DNA of 64,000 nucleotides from Deltaproteobacteria bacterium (GTDB lineage: Bacteria > Desulfobacterota > Binatia > UTPRO1), in contig JADLHM010000110.1 of assembly GCA_020848745.1 (NCBI GenBank), positions 186,563 through 250,562 on the forward strand. The letters run 5' to 3'. The notes under the pieces were generated by a model. The model worked only from the letters and a program-made list of their open reading frames with translations. It made no database searches and was not told the origin of the DNA. Position 1 is the first letter of the stretch. Every line of letters starts with the position of its first letter. Below are positions 34,250 to 46,200 of the stretch, one piece after another. The position numbers and the translations under genes are program-made.

Positions 34250-37039
34250 ATGAGCTCCCTCGACTTCGTGAGCCGGGTCAACGCCGACTACGTCGAGGAG
34301 CAGTATCGGCGCTATCGCGCCGACCCGGGCTCGGTCGACGAACGCTGGGCGTTGTTCTTCGCCGGGTTCGAGATGGCCGACGGCGGCGCCCACGGCGGCA
34401 ACGGACATGCCGCGCCGGTCGTGCGCCTCGCGCCCCACCGCACGACCGCGCCCGACGTCGAGCCCGTGCTCGGCGTGTTCGGGCTGGTGCACGCGTACCG
34501 CGAGCTCGGCCATCTGATGGCGCACCTGAATCCGCTCGCGCCGTCGCCCGCGGGCCATCCGCTCCTCGAGCCGTCCGAGTTCGGCTTCAGCCCGAGCGAC
34601 ATGGAGCGGGTCATCACGTGCGCCGACTTCAAGGGATGCAAGACGGCGGCCCTGGGCGAGCTGATCGAGCGCCTGCAGGCGACCTACTGCCGCACCTTCG
34701 GCGTCGAATACTTCCACATCCAGGAACGCGAGCAGCGGCTCTGGCTCGCCGAGCGCATGGAGCCGACGTCGAACCGACCCGAGCTCTCGGCCGACGAGCG
34801 CCGCGGCGTGCTCGACGATCTCGTGCTGGCGGAAGGCTTCGAGCAGTTTCTGCAGCTGCGCTATACGACGGCCAAGCGCTTCTCGCTCGAGGGTGGCGAC
34901 GCGCTGATCCCGCTCCTCGACACGCTCGTCGAGGAGGCCGGCGGCCTCGGGGTCGAGGAGATGGTCCTCGGCATGCCGCATCGCGGCCGCCTGAACGTCC
35001 TCGCCAACATCCTCCGGAAGCCCTACGAGATGATTCTCGCCGAGTTCGAGGGGACCTTTCTCGCGAAGGCGGCGACGGGCGACGGCGACGTCAAGTATCA
35101 CCTGGGCTACTCGCACGACTACGTGACGCGCGCCGGGCACAAGGTGCACTTGTCGCTCAGCGCGAATCCGAGCCACCTCGAGGCCATCAATCCGGTGATC
35201 GAGGGTATGGTGCGCGCCAAGCAGAACCACCTCGGCGACGGCGAGCGCTCGCGCGTCGTGTCCGTGCTGATGCACGGCGACGCGGCGTTCACGGGGCAGG
35301 GGATCGTCGCCGAGACGCTCGGCCTGTCGGAGCTCGAGGGCTATCGCACCGGCGGGACCATCCACATCATCGTCAACAACCAGATCGGGTTCACGACCTC
35401 GCCCGAGTCGTACCGGTTCACGCCGTATCCGAGCGACGTGTCGAAGATCATCCAGGCGCCGGTCTTCCACGTGAACGGGGACGATCCCGAGGCCGCCGTG
35501 CAGGCGGCGCGGCTCGCGATCGCCTTCCGGCAGCGCTTCAAGAAGGACGTGATCATCGACCTCGTCTGCTACCGGCGTCACGGCCACAACGAGCTCGACG
35601 ACCCGACCTTCACACAGCCCGTGATGTACCGCGCGGTCGCGGATCACCCGACGCCGCTCGCCCTCTATCGGAAGCGGCTGGTCGCCGACGGCGTGGTGAC
35701 GGACGCGGACGTCGATCGGCGGATGAAGGCGTTCCGAGACCTTCTCGACGACGCCCAGGCGTACGCGCGCGACTTCATGCCGCGCCAGCCCGTCTTCGCC
35801 TTCGGCGGGCTCTGGCGCGGGCTCGGCTGGGCGGGCAACGACTGGACCGCGAAGACCGCGGTGTCGGCCGAGGTGCTGCGTGAAGTCGCGGACGCGTTCG
35901 TACGGGTGCCCGACGGCTTCCACCCCAATCCGAAGGTGGTGAAGCTCATGGAGCAGCGCGCGGCCATGGTGCGCGACGGCGAGCACATCGACTGGGGCTG
36001 CGCGGAGGCGCTCGCGATCGGCTCGCTCGTGCTCGAGGGCACCCCCGTCCGCATGAGCGGCCAGGACGTCGGCCGCGGCACGTTCAGCCATCGCCACGCC
36101 GTGTTCCACGACGTCGAAAACGGGGCCCGCTGGGTGCCGCTCGACAACATCCGACCCGGGCAGGGCAAGTTCCTCATCCTCGACACCATGTTGTCGGAGA
36201 ACGCCGTCCTCGGCTTCGAGTTCGGGTTCAGCTGGGCCGACCCGCACAAGCTCGTGATCTGGGAAGCGCAGTTCGGCGACTTCGCCAACGGCGCGCAGGT
36301 CATCATCGATCAGTTCGTCGCGAGCTCCGAGTCGAAATGGCAGCGCATGAGCGGCCTCGTGATGCTCCTCCCGCATGGGATGGAGGGGCAGGGGCCGGAG
36401 CACTCCAGCGCCCGGCTCGAGCGCTACCTGCAGCTCTGCGCCGACATGAACATGCAGGTCTGCAACCTGACGACGCCGGCGCAGTACTTCCACGCGCTGC
36501 GCCGCCAGATGCACCGCTCGTTCCGGAAGCCGCTCGTCATCATGAGCCCGAAGATGCTGCTGCGGTACAAGTGGGCGGTATCGTCGGCGCGCGAGCTCAC
36601 CGACGGGGCGTTCTGCACGGTGCTCGACGAGCCGGCGGCGAGGACCGTCGACGTCGGGGTCGCGATCGATCCGCGGAAGGTGACGCGCGTGATCCTCTGC
36701 AGCGGCAAGGTCTACTATTCGCTGCTGGCGGGGCGGACCGAGCGCGAGATCGACACGACCGCGATCGTTCGCGTGGAGCAGCTGCATCCGTTCCCGCGCC
36801 AGGAGCTCGTCGGGATCCTCGCCGGCTACCCGGCGGCGCGGCAGGTGTTCTGGGTGCAGGAAGAGCCGTCCAACATGGGCGCCTGGCACTTCATCTGGAA
36901 CCAGATGCGTTCCGTGCTGCCGGACACCCACACGCTTGCGTACGTCGGGCGGCGGGCGGCCGCGAGCCCGGCGACCGGCTCCTACAAGATCCACCAGCAA
37001 GAAGAAGCCGAGCTCATCAATCGGGCGTTCGCGCGCTGA
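34250..37039 (+). CDS. sucA: 2-oxoglutarate dehydrogenase E1 component
   Basis: A 929-residue thiamine-diphosphate decarboxylase that starts the 2-oxoglutarate dehydrogenase reaction of the TCA cycle. N-terminal segment [18 protein letters not shown], the [10 protein letters not shown] motif, TPP site [13 protein letters not shown] through VNNQIGFTT, and C-terminal [10 protein letters not shown]. Length matches family norm. The AAAAGGAG ribosome site lies seven bases upstream of the ATG. First gene of sucA-sucB-lpd, with 41 bases to sucB. sucCD (succinyl-CoA synthetase) is not in the window. Confidence 0.97.
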   Translation: MSSLDFVSRVNADYVEEQYRRYRADPGSVDERWALFFAGFEMADGGAHGGNGHAAPVVRLAPHRTTAPDVEPVLGVFGLVHAYRELGHLMAHLNPLAPSPAGHPLLEPSEFGFSPSDMERVITCADFKGCKTAALGELIERLQATYCRTFGVEYFHIQEREQRLWLAERMEPTSNRPELSADERRGVLDDLVLAEGFEQFLQLRYTTAKRFSLEGGDALIPLLDTLVEEAGGLGVEEMVLGMPHRGRLNVLANILRKPYEMILAEFEGTFLAKAATGDGDVKYHLGYSHDYVTRAGHKVHLSLSANPSHLEAINPVIEGMVRAKQNHLGDGERSRVVSVLMHGDAAFTGQGIVAETLGLSELEGYRTGGTIHIIVNNQIGFTTSPESYRFTPYPSDVSKIIQAPVFHVNGDDPEAAVQAARLAIAFRQRFKKDVIIDLVCYRRHGHNELDDPTFTQPVMYRAVADHPTPLALYRKRLVADGVVTDADVDRRMKAFRDLLDDAQAYARDFMPRQPVFAFGGLWRGLGWAGNDWTAKTAVSAEVLREVADAFVRVPDGFHPNPKVVKLMEQRAAMVRDGEHIDWGCAEALAIGSLVLEGTPVRMSGQDVGRGTFSHRHAVFHDVENGARWVPLDNIRPGQGKFLILDTMLSENAVLGFEFGFSWADPHKLVIWEAQFGDFANGAQVIIDQFVASSESKWQRMSGLVMLLPHGMEGQGPEHSSARLERYLQLCADMNMQVCNLTTPAQYFHALRRQMHRSFRKPLVIMSPKMLLRYKWAVSSARELTDGAFCTVLDEPAARTVDVGVAIDPRKVTRVILCSGKVYYSLLAGRTEREIDTTAIVRVEQLHPFPRQELVGILAGYPAARQVFWVQEEPSNMGAWHFIWNQMRSVLPDTHTLAYVGRRAAASPATGSYKIHQQEEAELINRAFAR

Positions 37040-37080
37040 GACTCGGGCGCGGACCCGCGCGGGCAGGAGGACAGGACGGT

Positions 37081-38388
37081 ATGGCGTTCGAGGTGCGGAT
37101 TCCGACGCTCGGCGAATCGGTGACGGAGGGCGTCATCGTGCGCTGGGCGAAGCAGGACGGCGAGCGCGTGGAGCGCGACGAGATCCTGCTCGAGCTCGAG
37201 ACCGACAAGGCGAGCATGGAGATCGCCGCCGAGCGCGCCGGCGTGCTCCGCATCGTGAAGGAAGCGGGTGCGACCGTGGCGGTCGGCGAGGTCGTGGCGC
37301 GCGTCGAGGAGGGGGGCGCATCTGCCGCGGTGCCGAGCCCGTCCGCGGCCGCGCCGCCTCCCGCGGCCGCGCCGCCTCCCACGGCACCCGCCGCCCCGTC
37401 GCCGCTCCCGAGCGCGCCTCCGCCCGCAGGGCCGGCGAAGTCGCCGCCGCGACCCGTCGGGCCGCTCAGCCCGGCCGTTCGTCATTTGATCGACGAGCAC
37501 GCGCTCGATCCCGCCGCCATCTCCGCGTCGGGGAGGGGAGGCCGCCTCACGAAAGGCGACGTGCTCGCGCATCTCGAGAAGGAGGCCGCGCCGGCGGCCG
37601 CCGCGCCCGTCGCGGCTCCGTCGATCGCGCCGGCATCGGCGCCGGCGGCGCGCGGCCCCGTGCCCGTCTCGGCGCCGAGCGCGGCGAAGGAGGGCGAGGA
37701 GGTCGTGCCGCTCAGCCGGCTCCGCAAGCGGATCGCCGAGCGGCTCGTCCAGGCGCAGCACACGGCGGCGATCCTCACGACCTTCAACGAGGTGGACCTG
37801 AGCGCCGTCATGACGCTGCGCGCTGCCCACAAGGATCGCTTCCAGAAGGCGCACGGCGTCGGGCTCGGGTTCATGTCGTTCTTCGCGCGCGCCTGCGTCA
37901 CCGCGCTCGCGGAGGTCCCCGCGGTCAACGCCGAGATCCGCGGCGACGACGTCGTCTACAGGCACTTCGTGCACCTCGGGGTCGCCGTCGGCACCGAGCG
38001 GGGGCTCGTCGTGCCGGTGGTGCGGAACGCGCACCGGCGGTCGTTTGCCGAGATCGAGCGCGAGATCCTCCGACTCGCCGGACTCGCGCGCGAAGGCAAG
38101 CTCAGCATCGACGATCTCTCGGGCGGTACGTTCACCATCTCGAACGGAGGCGTCTACGGATCGCTGCTGTCGACGCCGATCCTGAACCCGCCGCAGAGCG
38201 GCATTCTCGGCATGCACAAGATCGAGAAGCGTCCGGTCGTCGTCGACGACCAGATCGTCGTCCGGCCGATGATGTACCTCGCGTTGTCGTACGATCATCG
38301 GCTGGTCGACGGCGAGCAGGCGGTGACGTTCCTCGTGCGCGTGAAAGAGCGTCTGGAGGATCCGGCACGCTTGCTCCTGGAGGTGTGA
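37081..38388 (+). CDS. sucB: Dihydrolipoyl succinyltransferase E2 component
   Basis: A 435-residue E2 acyltransferase. Residues 1-75: one lipoyl domain with lipoylated Lys in ETDKASME. Residues 80-125: Pro/Ala linker. Residues about 132-175: E3-binding domain ([27 protein letters not shown]). Second Ala-rich linker. Catalytic domain about 215-435 with SYDHRLVDG, containing the active-site His and Asp. It makes succinyl-CoA and passes reduced lipoate to Lpd. GGAGG site about ten bases before ATG. Confidence 0.96.
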   Translation: MAFEVRIPTLGESVTEGVIVRWAKQDGERVERDEILLELETDKASMEIAAERAGVLRIVKEAGATVAVGEVVARVEEGGASAAVPSPSAAAPPPAAAPPPTAPAAPSPLPSAPPPAGPAKSPPRPVGPLSPAVRHLIDEHALDPAAISASGRGGRLTKGDVLAHLEKEAAPAAAAPVAAPSIAPASAPAARGPVPVSAPSAAKEGEEVVPLSRLRKRIAERLVQAQHTAAILTTFNEVDLSAVMTLRAAHKDRFQKAHGVGLGFMSFFARACVTALAEVPAVNAEIRGDDVVYRHFVHLGVAVGTERGLVVPVVRNAHRRSFAEIEREILRLAGLAREGKLSIDDLSGGTFTISNGGVYGSLLSTPILNPPQSGILGMHKIEKRPVVVDDQIVVRPMMYLALSYDHRLVDGEQAVTFLVRVKERLEDPARLLLEV

Positions 38389-39788
38389 TGACGAGCGAAG
38401 CCTACGACCTGATCGTCATCGGTTCGGGTCCGGGCGGGTACGTGGCGGCGATCCGCGCGTCCCAGCTCGGCATGCGGACCGCGGTCGTCGAGAAGGACGC
38501 GACGCTCGGCGGTACGTGCTTGAACGTCGGCTGCATTCCGAGCAAGGCGCTCCTCGACTCGAGCGAGCTCTATCATCAGGCGGCGGGCGGCCTCGCCGTC
38601 CACGGGATCGGGGCGAGCGGCGTCACCCTCGACCTTCCGGCGATGATGGCGCGCAAGGACAAGGTCGTGAAGCTCGGAACCTCCGGCCTCAGCGGTCTCT
38701 TCAAGAAGAACAAGATCGACTGGGTGAAGGGGCGGGGGCGTTTCGCCGATGCCCGTCGGCTGGTGGTGCGCGACGGCGACCGCGAGCAGACGATCGCCGG
38801 TGATCGGATCCTGATCGCGAGCGGCAGCGAGCCGAGCCCGTTGCCGGCCTTGCCGTTCGACGGCGAGCGCGTGGTGAGCTCGACCGAAGCGCTCACGTTG
38901 CCGGCGGTGCCGAAGCATCTGCTCGTGATCGGGGGCGGGGCGATCGGCCTCGAGCTCGGATCGGTGTGGGTGCGGCTCGGAGCGAAGGTCACGGTCGTCG
39001 AGTTCCTCGACCGGATCGTGCCCATGATGGACCGCCAGATGGGCATCGCGCTGCAGAAGGCGCTCCAGAAGCAGGGCATGACGTTCCTGCTCCAGACCGC
39101 GGCCGTGAAGTCCGAGCGAACCGCCGGCGGCATGAAGGTGACGCTCGAATCGAAGGGGCAGGCGTCGGAGATCGAGGCGGACGTCGTGCTGGTGTCCGTC
39201 GGACGCCGCCCGCATACCGACGGCCTCGGCGCCCGTGAGATCGGGGTCGCGTTCGACGAGCGCAACCGTGTCGTCGTGAACGAACGCTTCGAGACGAGCG
39301 TGGCCGGCGTGTTCGCCATCGGCGACGTCATCGCCGGACCGATGCTCGCGCACAAGGCGGAGGAGGAGGGGACCGCCGTGGTCGAGATGATGGCCGGACA
39401 CGCGGCCCACGTGAACTACGCGGCGCTCCCGAACGTCGTCTACACGTGGCCCGAGCTCGCGAGCGTCGGGCTGACGGAGGAGGAGGCGACGCAGCAGGGC
39501 ATCCCGCTCGCGGTCGGCGCCTGTCCCTTCCAGGCGAACGCCCGCGCGCGGTGTCTCGGCGAAACCACCGGCTCGGTGAAGATGCTCGCCGACGCGCGAA
39601 CCGACCGGATCGTCGGCGTCCACGTGCTCGGTCCGCGGGCCTCGGACCTGATCGCGGAAGCCGCGATCGCCATGGAGTTCGGCGCCTCCGCGGAGGACGT
39701 CGCCCGCTCCGTCCACGCGCACCCCACGCTCGCCGAGGCGCTCAAGGAAGCGGCGCTGGCCGTCGGGAAGCGCGCGATCCACCTATAA
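38388..39788 (+). CDS. lpd: Dihydrolipoyl dehydrogenase
   Basis: A 466-residue flavoprotein E3 that reoxidises E2-bound dihydrolipoamide with NAD+. FAD-binding GSGPGGYVAA, redox disulfide GGTCLNVGCIPSK (Cys pair), NAD-binding GGGAIGLELGSVW, AIGDVIAGPMLAHKAEEEG and the C-terminal HPTLAEA with catalytic His. Starts within the sucB stop codon (TGATG), so the two are coupled. It probably serves the 2-oxoglutarate complex; a role for pyruvate or glycine complexes elsewhere in the genome cannot be excluded. Confidence 0.97.
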   Translation: MTSEAYDLIVIGSGPGGYVAAIRASQLGMRTAVVEKDATLGGTCLNVGCIPSKALLDSSELYHQAAGGLAVHGIGASGVTLDLPAMMARKDKVVKLGTSGLSGLFKKNKIDWVKGRGRFADARRLVVRDGDREQTIAGDRILIASGSEPSPLPALPFDGERVVSSTEALTLPAVPKHLLVIGGGAIGLELGSVWVRLGAKVTVVEFLDRIVPMMDRQMGIALQKALQKQGMTFLLQTAAVKSERTAGGMKVTLESKGQASEIEADVVLVSVGRRPHTDGLGAREIGVAFDERNRVVVNERFETSVAGVFAIGDVIAGPMLAHKAEEEGTAVVEMMAGHAAHVNYAALPNVVYTWPELASVGLTEEEATQQGIPLAVGACPFQANARARCLGETTGSVKMLADARTDRIVGVHVLGPRASDLIAEAAIAMEFGASAEDVARSVHAHPTLAEALKEAALAVGKRAIHL

Positions 39789-39863
39789 GGTATCGGGGTC
39801 GCGCCCTTCCGACGGCTCAAGTCTTTGATTTCACTCGCGACATCGCTCCTCGACGAAATGTCG

Positions 39864-39892
39864 TTGAAAATGATTCTCAATGTCCCTACAAA
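39864..39892 (+). promoter_or_regulatory. Fur box overlapping a promoter upstream of bfd
   Basis: The sequence TGAAAATGATTCTCA at 39865-39879 matches the 7-1-7 Fur inverted repeat (TGATAATnATTATCA) except at two symmetric positions. It overlaps a candidate -35 (TTGAAA, 39864-39869) and -10 (TACAAA, 39887-39892) with 17 bases between. The -10 ends seven bases before the bfd ATG at 39900, so the mRNA could be leaderless or nearly so; AAAGG at 39890-39894 is an alternative ribosome site. Iron-Fur repression of bfd-bfr is the usual arrangement; here it is inferred. Confidence 0.75.
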
Positions 39893-39899
39893 GGCAACC

Positions 39900-40124
39900 A
39901 TGATCGTGTGCCTGTGCGCCAACGTCTCCGAACGCGAGCTCGTCGAGACCATCACGGCAGGGGCCACCACCGTGAAGGAGATCGGACGTCGGTGCGGCGC
40001 CGGGACCGGTTGTGGCGGCTGCAAGCCGCTCATCCGCGAATGCCTCGCCCGGTGTCGCGCCGCGGTCGCTCGGGAGTCGGCGTACGCGGCCGACGCCGCC
40101 CCGCTCGCGGCCGGGCAGGTCTGA
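39900..40124 (+). CDS. bfd: Bacterioferritin-associated ferredoxin
   Basis: A 74-residue [2Fe-2S] protein with ligands Cys4, Cys6, Cys38 and Cys41 (CLC and CGGC), the BFD-fold pattern. It docks on bacterioferritin and supplies electrons to release stored iron. A longer frame to 39825 exists, but Met at 39900 leaves exactly the known N-terminal MIVCLCANV. Followed after 64 bases by bfr; controlled by the Fur box just upstream. Confidence 0.92.
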   Translation: MIVCLCANVSERELVETITAGATTVKEIGRRCGAGTGCGGCKPLIRECLARCRAAVARESAYAADAAPLAAGQV

Positions 40125-40188
40125 GTCTCGCTCGACGGGACCGCGCGACGTGCTAGCGTGGCGCCACCCGCAACCGGAGGAGGGATCC

Positions 40189-40668
40189 ATGAAGGGCAAC
40201 AAGCGCGTCATCGAGTTCCTGAACGACGTCCTGACCGGTGAGCTGACCTCGGTCAACCAGTACTTCATCCACGCCAAGATGTGTCAGAACTGGGGCTATC
40301 GCGCACTCGCCGCCCATATCCGGAAAGAGTCGATCGACGAGATGAAGCACGCCGACGACCTCATCGAACGCATCCTCTACCTGGAAGGCCTCCCGAACCT
40401 GCAACGGCTCTACAAGGTGAGCGTCGGGGAGACCGTGCCGGAGCAGTTGAAGCTCGACCGGCAGCTCGAGGTGGAGGCGGTCGCGCGCCTGAACAAGGGC
40501 ATCGCGCTCTGTTCCGAGGTGGGCGACAACGGGACGCGCGAGCTCGCGGAGCACATCCTCGTCAGCGAGGAAGAGCACCTCGATTGGCTCGAGACCCAGC
40601 TGCACCTCGTGGCGACGATCGGCGAAGCGCACTACCTCGCGCAGCAGGTGCGGAAAGACGACGACTGA
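40189..40668 (+). CDS. bfr: Bacterioferritin
   Basis: A 159-residue haem-containing ferritin that oxidises and stores iron in a 24-subunit shell. Ferroxidase-site residues Glu18, Glu51 and His54 are visible, as is Met52, which ligates haem between subunits. Further pair in [10 protein letters not shown] with its Glu/His ligands. GGAGG ribosome site before the ATG. Second gene of the bfd-bfr pair, so iron release and storage are co-expressed. Confidence 0.95.
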   Translation: MKGNKRVIEFLNDVLTGELTSVNQYFIHAKMCQNWGYRALAAHIRKESIDEMKHADDLIERILYLEGLPNLQRLYKVSVGETVPEQLKLDRQLEVEAVARLNKGIALCSEVGDNGTRELAEHILVSEEEHLDWLETQLHLVATIGEAHYLAQQVRKDDD

Positions 40669-40674
40669 CGGGCG

Positions 40675-41751
40675 TCACATCAGGCAGCAGGTGACTTCCA
40701 GCAACGCCGGGTAGAGGCGATTCGGGTTGGTGCAGCGCACCGCGCCGCCGTGGCCGTCATCCGCGGGACGGACCTCGACAGGATCGCACGACGACGAAAA
40801 GGGCTGCAGCGAGAAGGCGTTCAGCAGGCGATACGCGATGACGCCGTTGCGCACGCCGCGGACGCCGCCGGCGGTCGGGCATTCGATTCCGACCGTCGTG
40901 AGAGGCCCCGCGACGGCGTGCATCGTACCGCATCCGGTCGGCCCCGTGGGGGCCGCGGCCCGCACCCCGGCGGGCGGCCAGAGGGCGGGCGGGCGCAGCC
41001 CGTCGCCGCGCTCGAAGAGGTTGAAGACGTAGGTGCCGTCGTTGCTCTGGTCGAAGACGTCGACGCCGCGCTGATCGAGTACGACGTTTCGTTCGAGCAC
41101 CGCGCCGCGCGACTCGGGATCGAGGCGGAGCCCCGGTCCGGCGTTCGCGACGATGCGATTGGCGACGATCCGGCATTGGTCGCAGTCGCGGAGGTCGATC
41201 GCGGCGCCCTTCGCGCCCGTCGCGTTCGCGAACACGTCCGCTCCGTCGAGGAGGAAGCGCTTGCTCTGCTCGACACGGATCGCTCCTCCCTCCTCGCTGC
41301 TGCGGCCGTTGCGGTGGAAGACGCCGTCGCGGACGCGCACGCCGTCGGTGCCGACGACGAGGAGGCCGACGCCGCAGCTGTCGGCGATCCGGACGTCGCG
41401 CACCTGGACGCGGACGGCGTCGGCGACGGCGACCCCGGTCACGAATCCCTGCACGAGGCCGGGACCGAGGATCTGCGCGTCGTCGGCCGTTCCCTCGACG
41501 GCGATGCCGCTCGGCGCGGCGCCGTCGGGGCAGGCGCGTGCGGAGGCGATGGTGTGCCCGTTCAGCTGCAGCACGCTGCGCGGATTGCGCAGCGTGACGG
41601 CGATCCCTTCGCAGCGGAGGTCGCGGTCGAGGACGGCCTCGGCGTCGACGACGGCGCCGCAGCGCACGTTCGGGGCCCGCCCCGCGAATGCAAGGGCGGC
41701 CGCGGCGATGGCGCCGATCACGGCGCCGCCGGCGAGCGGGGCGATCCGCAT
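40675..41751 (-). CDS. Secreted right-handed beta-helix protein
   Basis: A 358-residue exported protein: signal peptide (MRIAPLAGGAVIGAIAAAALAFA), then a parallel beta-helix of short turns (LDRDLRCEGIAVTLRN, GPGLVQGFVTGVAVAD, RVRDGVFHRNG, IVANRIVANAGPGL). No catalytic residues of a known lyase can be pointed to. The C-terminal about 60 residues carry Cys (CDPVEVRPADDG, CTNPN and TCCLM), perhaps disulfide-bonded. Starts convergent to bfr, ends seven bases from its stop. The upstream MLPM could be an alternative start at 41760. Function unknown. Confidence 0.65.
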   Translation of the reverse strand: MRIAPLAGGAVIGAIAAAALAFAGRAPNVRCGAVVDAEAVLDRDLRCEGIAVTLRNPRSVLQLNGHTIASARACPDGAAPSGIAVEGTADDAQILGPGLVQGFVTGVAVADAVRVQVRDVRIADSCGVGLLVVGTDGVRVRDGVFHRNGRSSEEGGAIRVEQSKRFLLDGADVFANATGAKGAAIDLRDCDQCRIVANRIVANAGPGLRLDPESRGAVLERNVVLDQRGVDVFDQSNDGTYVFNLFERGDGLRPPALWPPAGVRAAAPTGPTGCGTMHAVAGPLTTVGIECPTAGGVRGVRNGVIAYRLLNAFSLQPFSSSCDPVEVRPADDGHGGAVRCTNPNRLYPALLEVTCCLM

Positions 41752-41810
41752 GGGGAGCATCCTCGCCGGACGCGGGCCTGCCCGCAATGGGACCGCCGCG
41801 CGCCCGGGGA

Positions 41811-43262
41811 TCAGAGCTCGGGGCTCGCCGGCAGGATCGTTGACCCCATGAGGTACGTGTCGACGCCGCGGGCAGCCTCGCGACCTTCCCAGATCGCCCA
41901 CACGACGAGCGACTGCCCGCGCCGCATGTCGCCGCAGGCGAACACGCCGGGCACGCTCGACTGGTAGTCGGCGCCGACGGCGACGTTGCCGCGCTCGTCG
42001 AGCTCGACGTCGAGCTGCTCGATCATGCCCGCCTTCTCGGGGCCGACGAAGCCCATGGCCAGAAGCACGAGGTCGCAGTCGAGCTCGAACTCGCTTCCCG
42101 GGACCTCGACCATCTGCGGGCGGCCGTGTTCGCCCTTCCTCCATTCGAGGCGGACGCCGTGGAGCTTCTTCACGTTGCCATCGGCGTCGCCGCTGAAGCG
42201 CTTGGTGCTGATGCTCCAATCGCGGATCACGCCCTCCTCGTGCGACGAGGAGCTCCGGAGGATCATCGGCCAGGACGGCCAGGGGGCGATCTCCGCGGTG
42301 CGCTCTTCGGGTGGCTTCGGCAGGAGCTCGAACTGATGCACGCTCTTGGCGCCTTGGCGATTCGAGGTGCCGAGGCAGTCGGAGCCGGTGTCGCCGCCGC
42401 CGAGGATCACGACGTTCTTGCCGGTCGCGAGGATCTGGTTCGGGACGGTGTCGCCCGCGACCTTCTTGTTCTGCTGCGGCAGGAAGTCCATCGCGAAGTG
42501 GATGCCCTTGAGGTCACGGCCGGGGATGGGGAGGTCGCGTGCGGCCGTCGCGCCCCCCGCCAGCACGATCGCGTCGAACGTCGCGCGTAGGTCGGCGACG
42601 GAGACGTTCCTGCCGACGTTGGCGTTGACGTGGAACACGACGCCTTCTTCGCGCATCTGCCGCAAGCGCCGCTCGACGACGTGCTTCTCGAGCTTGAAGT
42701 CGGGAATGCCGTAGGTGAGGAGCCCGCCGATCCGGTCGGCGCGCTCGAACACCTCGACCTCGTGCCCGGCGCGATTCAACTGCGCGGCGACGGCGAGCCC
42801 GGCGGGCCCCGAGCCGACGACGGCCACGCGCTTTCCGGTCCGACGACTCGGCCGGATCGGCGGCACCCAGCCCTCCTTGAAGGCGTACTCGATGATCTGC
42901 TTCTCGATCTGCTTGATGGTGACCGGGTCGTCGTTGATGCGAAGGACGCACGCCTCCTCGCACGGCGCCGGACACACGCGGCCGGTGAACTCGGGAAAAT
43001 TGTTGGTCGAGTGCAGCCGGTCGAGCGCTTCCTTCCAGCGGCCGCGATACACGAGGTCGTTCCAGTCGGGGACGATGTTCCCGAGCGGGCAGCCCTTGTG
43101 ACAGAAGGGGATGCCGCAATCCATGCAGCGCGCGCCCTGTTGCTGAAGCTTGTCCTCGGGGAGCTTGCCCTCGAGCTCCCGCCAGTCCTTCAGACGTTCC
43201 GCGACCGGCCGGCGCGCCGGCATCTCCCGCGGAATCTCCAGAAAACCGGTGATCTTTCCCAT
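41811..43262 (-). CDS. gltD: Glutamate synthase small subunit
   Basis: A 483-residue FAD-dependent NADPH oxidoreductase that supplies electrons to GltB. Two N-terminal ferredoxin-like Cys clusters ([13 protein letters not shown] and CPAPCEEAC) bind 4Fe-4S; FAD site [14 protein letters not shown] and NADPH site [13 protein letters not shown]. Length and motifs are standard. Ten bases separate it from gltB stop. With gltB it makes two glutamates from glutamine and 2-oxoglutarate, the entry of ammonia into the glutamate pool. Confidence 0.96.
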   Translation of the reverse strand: MGKITGFLEIPREMPARRPVAERLKDWRELEGKLPEDKLQQQGARCMDCGIPFCHKGCPLGNIVPDWNDLVYRGRWKEALDRLHSTNNFPEFTGRVCPAPCEEACVLRINDDPVTIKQIEKQIIEYAFKEGWVPPIRPSRRTGKRVAVVGSGPAGLAVAAQLNRAGHEVEVFERADRIGGLLTYGIPDFKLEKHVVERRLRQMREEGVVFHVNANVGRNVSVADLRATFDAIVLAGGATAARDLPIPGRDLKGIHFAMDFLPQQNKKVAGDTVPNQILATGKNVVILGGGDTGSDCLGTSNRQGAKSVHQFELLPKPPEERTAEIAPWPSWPMILRSSSSHEEGVIRDWSISTKRFSGDADGNVKKLHGVRLEWRKGEHGRPQMVEVPGSEFELDCDLVLLAMGFVGPEKAGMIEQLDVELDERGNVAVGADYQSSVPGVFACGDMRRGQSLVVWAIWEGREAARGVDTYLMGSTILPASPEL

Positions 43263-43272
43263 GGGGATCGCC

Positions 43273-46200
43273 TCAGACCGAAGCGAGGCGCGAGGCCTCG
43301 CTGTCGAGGTGGGCCGCGGCGAGAACCTTGCGGTATTCGACCGGCATGACCTTCTTGAACAGAGCCGCCGCGTCGCTCCAGTTCGACAGGATGCCCGAAG
43401 CGACGCTGCTCCCCGTGTATGCGTGGTGGCGGCGGATCAGGTCTTTCACGGTCGCGAAATCCTCCTCCTGCATCGGATCGAGCTCCACCATGCTCCTGTT
43501 GCAGTGGCCGGCGAAGTCGTCGTCGACGTCGTACACGTACGCCACGCCGCCGCTCATGCCCGCCGCGAAATTGCGGCCGGTCTTGCCGAGCACGACCACC
43601 ATGCCCTTGGTCATGTACTCGCAGCCGTGGTCGCCGACGCCCTCGACGACGGCCGTGGCGCCGCTGTTGCGGACGGCGAACCGTTCACCGGCCTGGCCGC
43701 GGCAGAAGACCTCGCCGCCGGTCGCGCCGTAGAGCGAGACGTTGCCGACGATCATGTTGTCCTCCGGCGCGAACGTCGCGGCGCGGGACGGGAACACGAC
43801 GATGCGCCCGCCCGAGATGCCCTTGCCGAAGTAGTCGTTGGCGTCGCCCTCGAGGGTGACGGCGATGCCCGGCGCCATGAAGGCGCCGAAGCTCTGGCCG
43901 GCCGAGCCGGAGAACGTGAGCCTGATCGTCTCGGGCGGCAGGCCCTGCGCGCCGTGGCGCCGGGAGACCTCCGCCGACAACATGGTGCAGACCGTCCGGT
44001 TGACGTTGCGGATCGGAAACGCCGCCTCGACCGGCGTGCGGTGCTCGAGCGCGGGTCCGCAGGTCGCGATGAGCCGGTTGTCGAGCGCGCCTTCGAGCCC
44101 GTGATCCTGCGTCGTGACCGCGTGGATGGCGACGTTCTCCGCGACCTCGGGGCGGTGGAGGATCTCGGTCAGATCGAGACCGCGCGCCTTCCAGTGCTCG
44201 ATCGCCTCGCGGGTCTCGAGCTTGTCGACGCGCCCCACCATCTCGGCGAGGTTGCGGAAGCCGAGCTCCGCCATGATCTCCCGAACCTCCTCGGCGAGGA
44301 ACATCATGAGGTTCACGACGTGCTCGGGTCTGCCCTCGTATTTCTTGCGGAGCACCGGGTCCTGCGTGGCGATGCCGACCGGACACGTGTTGAGGTGGCA
44401 GACGCGCATCAGGATACAGCCCGACGCCACGAGGGCCGACGTCGCGAAGCCGAACTCCTCGGCGCCGAGCAGCGCCGCCACCGCGACGTCCCGGCCGGTC
44501 TTCAGCTGACCGTCGGTCTCGACCCGGATGCGGCCGCGCAGGTCGTTCATCACGAGCACCTGCTGGGTCTCGGCGAGGCCGAGCTCCCAGGGGATGCCCG
44601 CGTGCTTGAGGGAGGTGAGCGGTGACGCGCCGGTTCCGCCGTCGTGGCCGCTGATCAGCACGACGTCGGCCTTGGCCTTCGCGACGCCCGCGGCGACGGT
44701 GCCGACGCCAACCTCGGCGACCAGCTTGACGCTGATGCGCGCCCGGTTGTTGGCGTTCTTCAGGTCGTGGATGAGCTGCGACAGATCCTCGATCGAGTAG
44801 ATGTCGTGGTGCGGGGGCGGCGAGATCAGGCCGACGCCCGGCGTCGAGTAGCGGATCTTCGCGATGTACTGGTCGATCTTGTGGCCGGGGAGCTGGCCGC
44901 CCTCGCCGGGCTTCGCGCCCTGCGCCATCTTGATCTGGATCTCGTCGGCGTTGACCAGGTAGTGGCTCGTGACGCCGAAACGCCCCGATGCCACCTGCTT
45001 GATCGCGCTGCGGCGCGAGTCGCCGTTCGGATCGCGCTCGTAGCGCACGGGATCCTCGCCGCCTTCGCCGGTGTTGGACTTGCCGCCGATACGGTTCATC
45101 GCGATCGCGAGGTTCTCGTGGGCCTCGCGGCTGATCGAGCCGAGCGACATGGCGCCCGTCTTGAAGCGCTTGACGATCTCGCTCGCGGGCTCCACCTGGT
45201 CGAGGGGGATCGACTTCGACGGCCGGAACTTGAGCAAGCCGCGCAGCGTGCAGAGGTTGCGGCTCTCGTCGTTCACGACCGCGGAATACTGCTTGAAGAG
45301 CGCGTAGCTGCCGGCGCGGACGGCGTGTTGCAGCTTCGCGATCGAGTTCGGGTTGTACATGTGGAACTCGCCGCGGCGGCGCCACTGGTAGTGGCCGCCC
45401 GGATCGAGCTGGCCGTCGAGCTCGGGTGCGACGGTGTAGGCGCGCGTGTGGCGCGCGCGGCTCTCCGCCGCGATCGCATCGAGGCCGATGCCTTCGATGC
45501 GCGAGGCGGTGTTGGTGAAGTACGCGTCGATGAGCTCGCGGTTGAGGCCGATCGCTTCGAAGATCTGGGCGCCCCGGTAGCTCTGGATGGTCGAGATGCC
45601 CATCTTGGTCATCACCTTGAGGATGCCCTTGTTGGCCGCCTTCAGGTAATGCGCCACCGCGTCGTCCTCGCTTACGCTCTTGAGGATGCCGTCGCGGACC
45701 ATTTCGGTGACGGTCTCGATCGCGAGGTACGGGTTGATCGCGCCGGCGCCGTAGCCGACGAGCAGCGAGAAATGCTGCACCTCGCGCGGCTCGCCGGACT
45801 CGATGACGAGGCCGCAGCGGGTGCGGGTGCCCGCGCGGATGAGGTGGTGATGGACCGCCGCCGTCGCGAGCAGGCTCGGGATCGGCGCGTTCTCCTCGTC
45901 GAGGCCGCGATCGGTGAGTACGAGCAGCGTTGCGCCGTTGCTGATCGCGACCTCGGCTTCCCAGCAGAGCACCGAGAGCGCTTTCTCGATTCCGGCGCCG
46001 CCGTCGGCGACCCGGTACAGCATCGGGATCGTGACGGTTCGCAGCCTGTCGCGATCGAGGCTCTTGATCTTGGCGAGCGCCTCGTTGTCGATGACCGGCT
46101 CCTCGAGCTCGAGCTGCCGGCAATGGTCCGGCGTTTCCTCGAAGAGGTTCTGCTCGCGCCCGATCGTCGCCTTGAGCGACATGACGAGATCCTCGCGGAT

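Noticed and set aside
34082..37000. Long minus-strand frame opposite sucA
   Set aside because: The plus-strand gene has full catalytic motifs and a ribosome site; the minus frame has neither.
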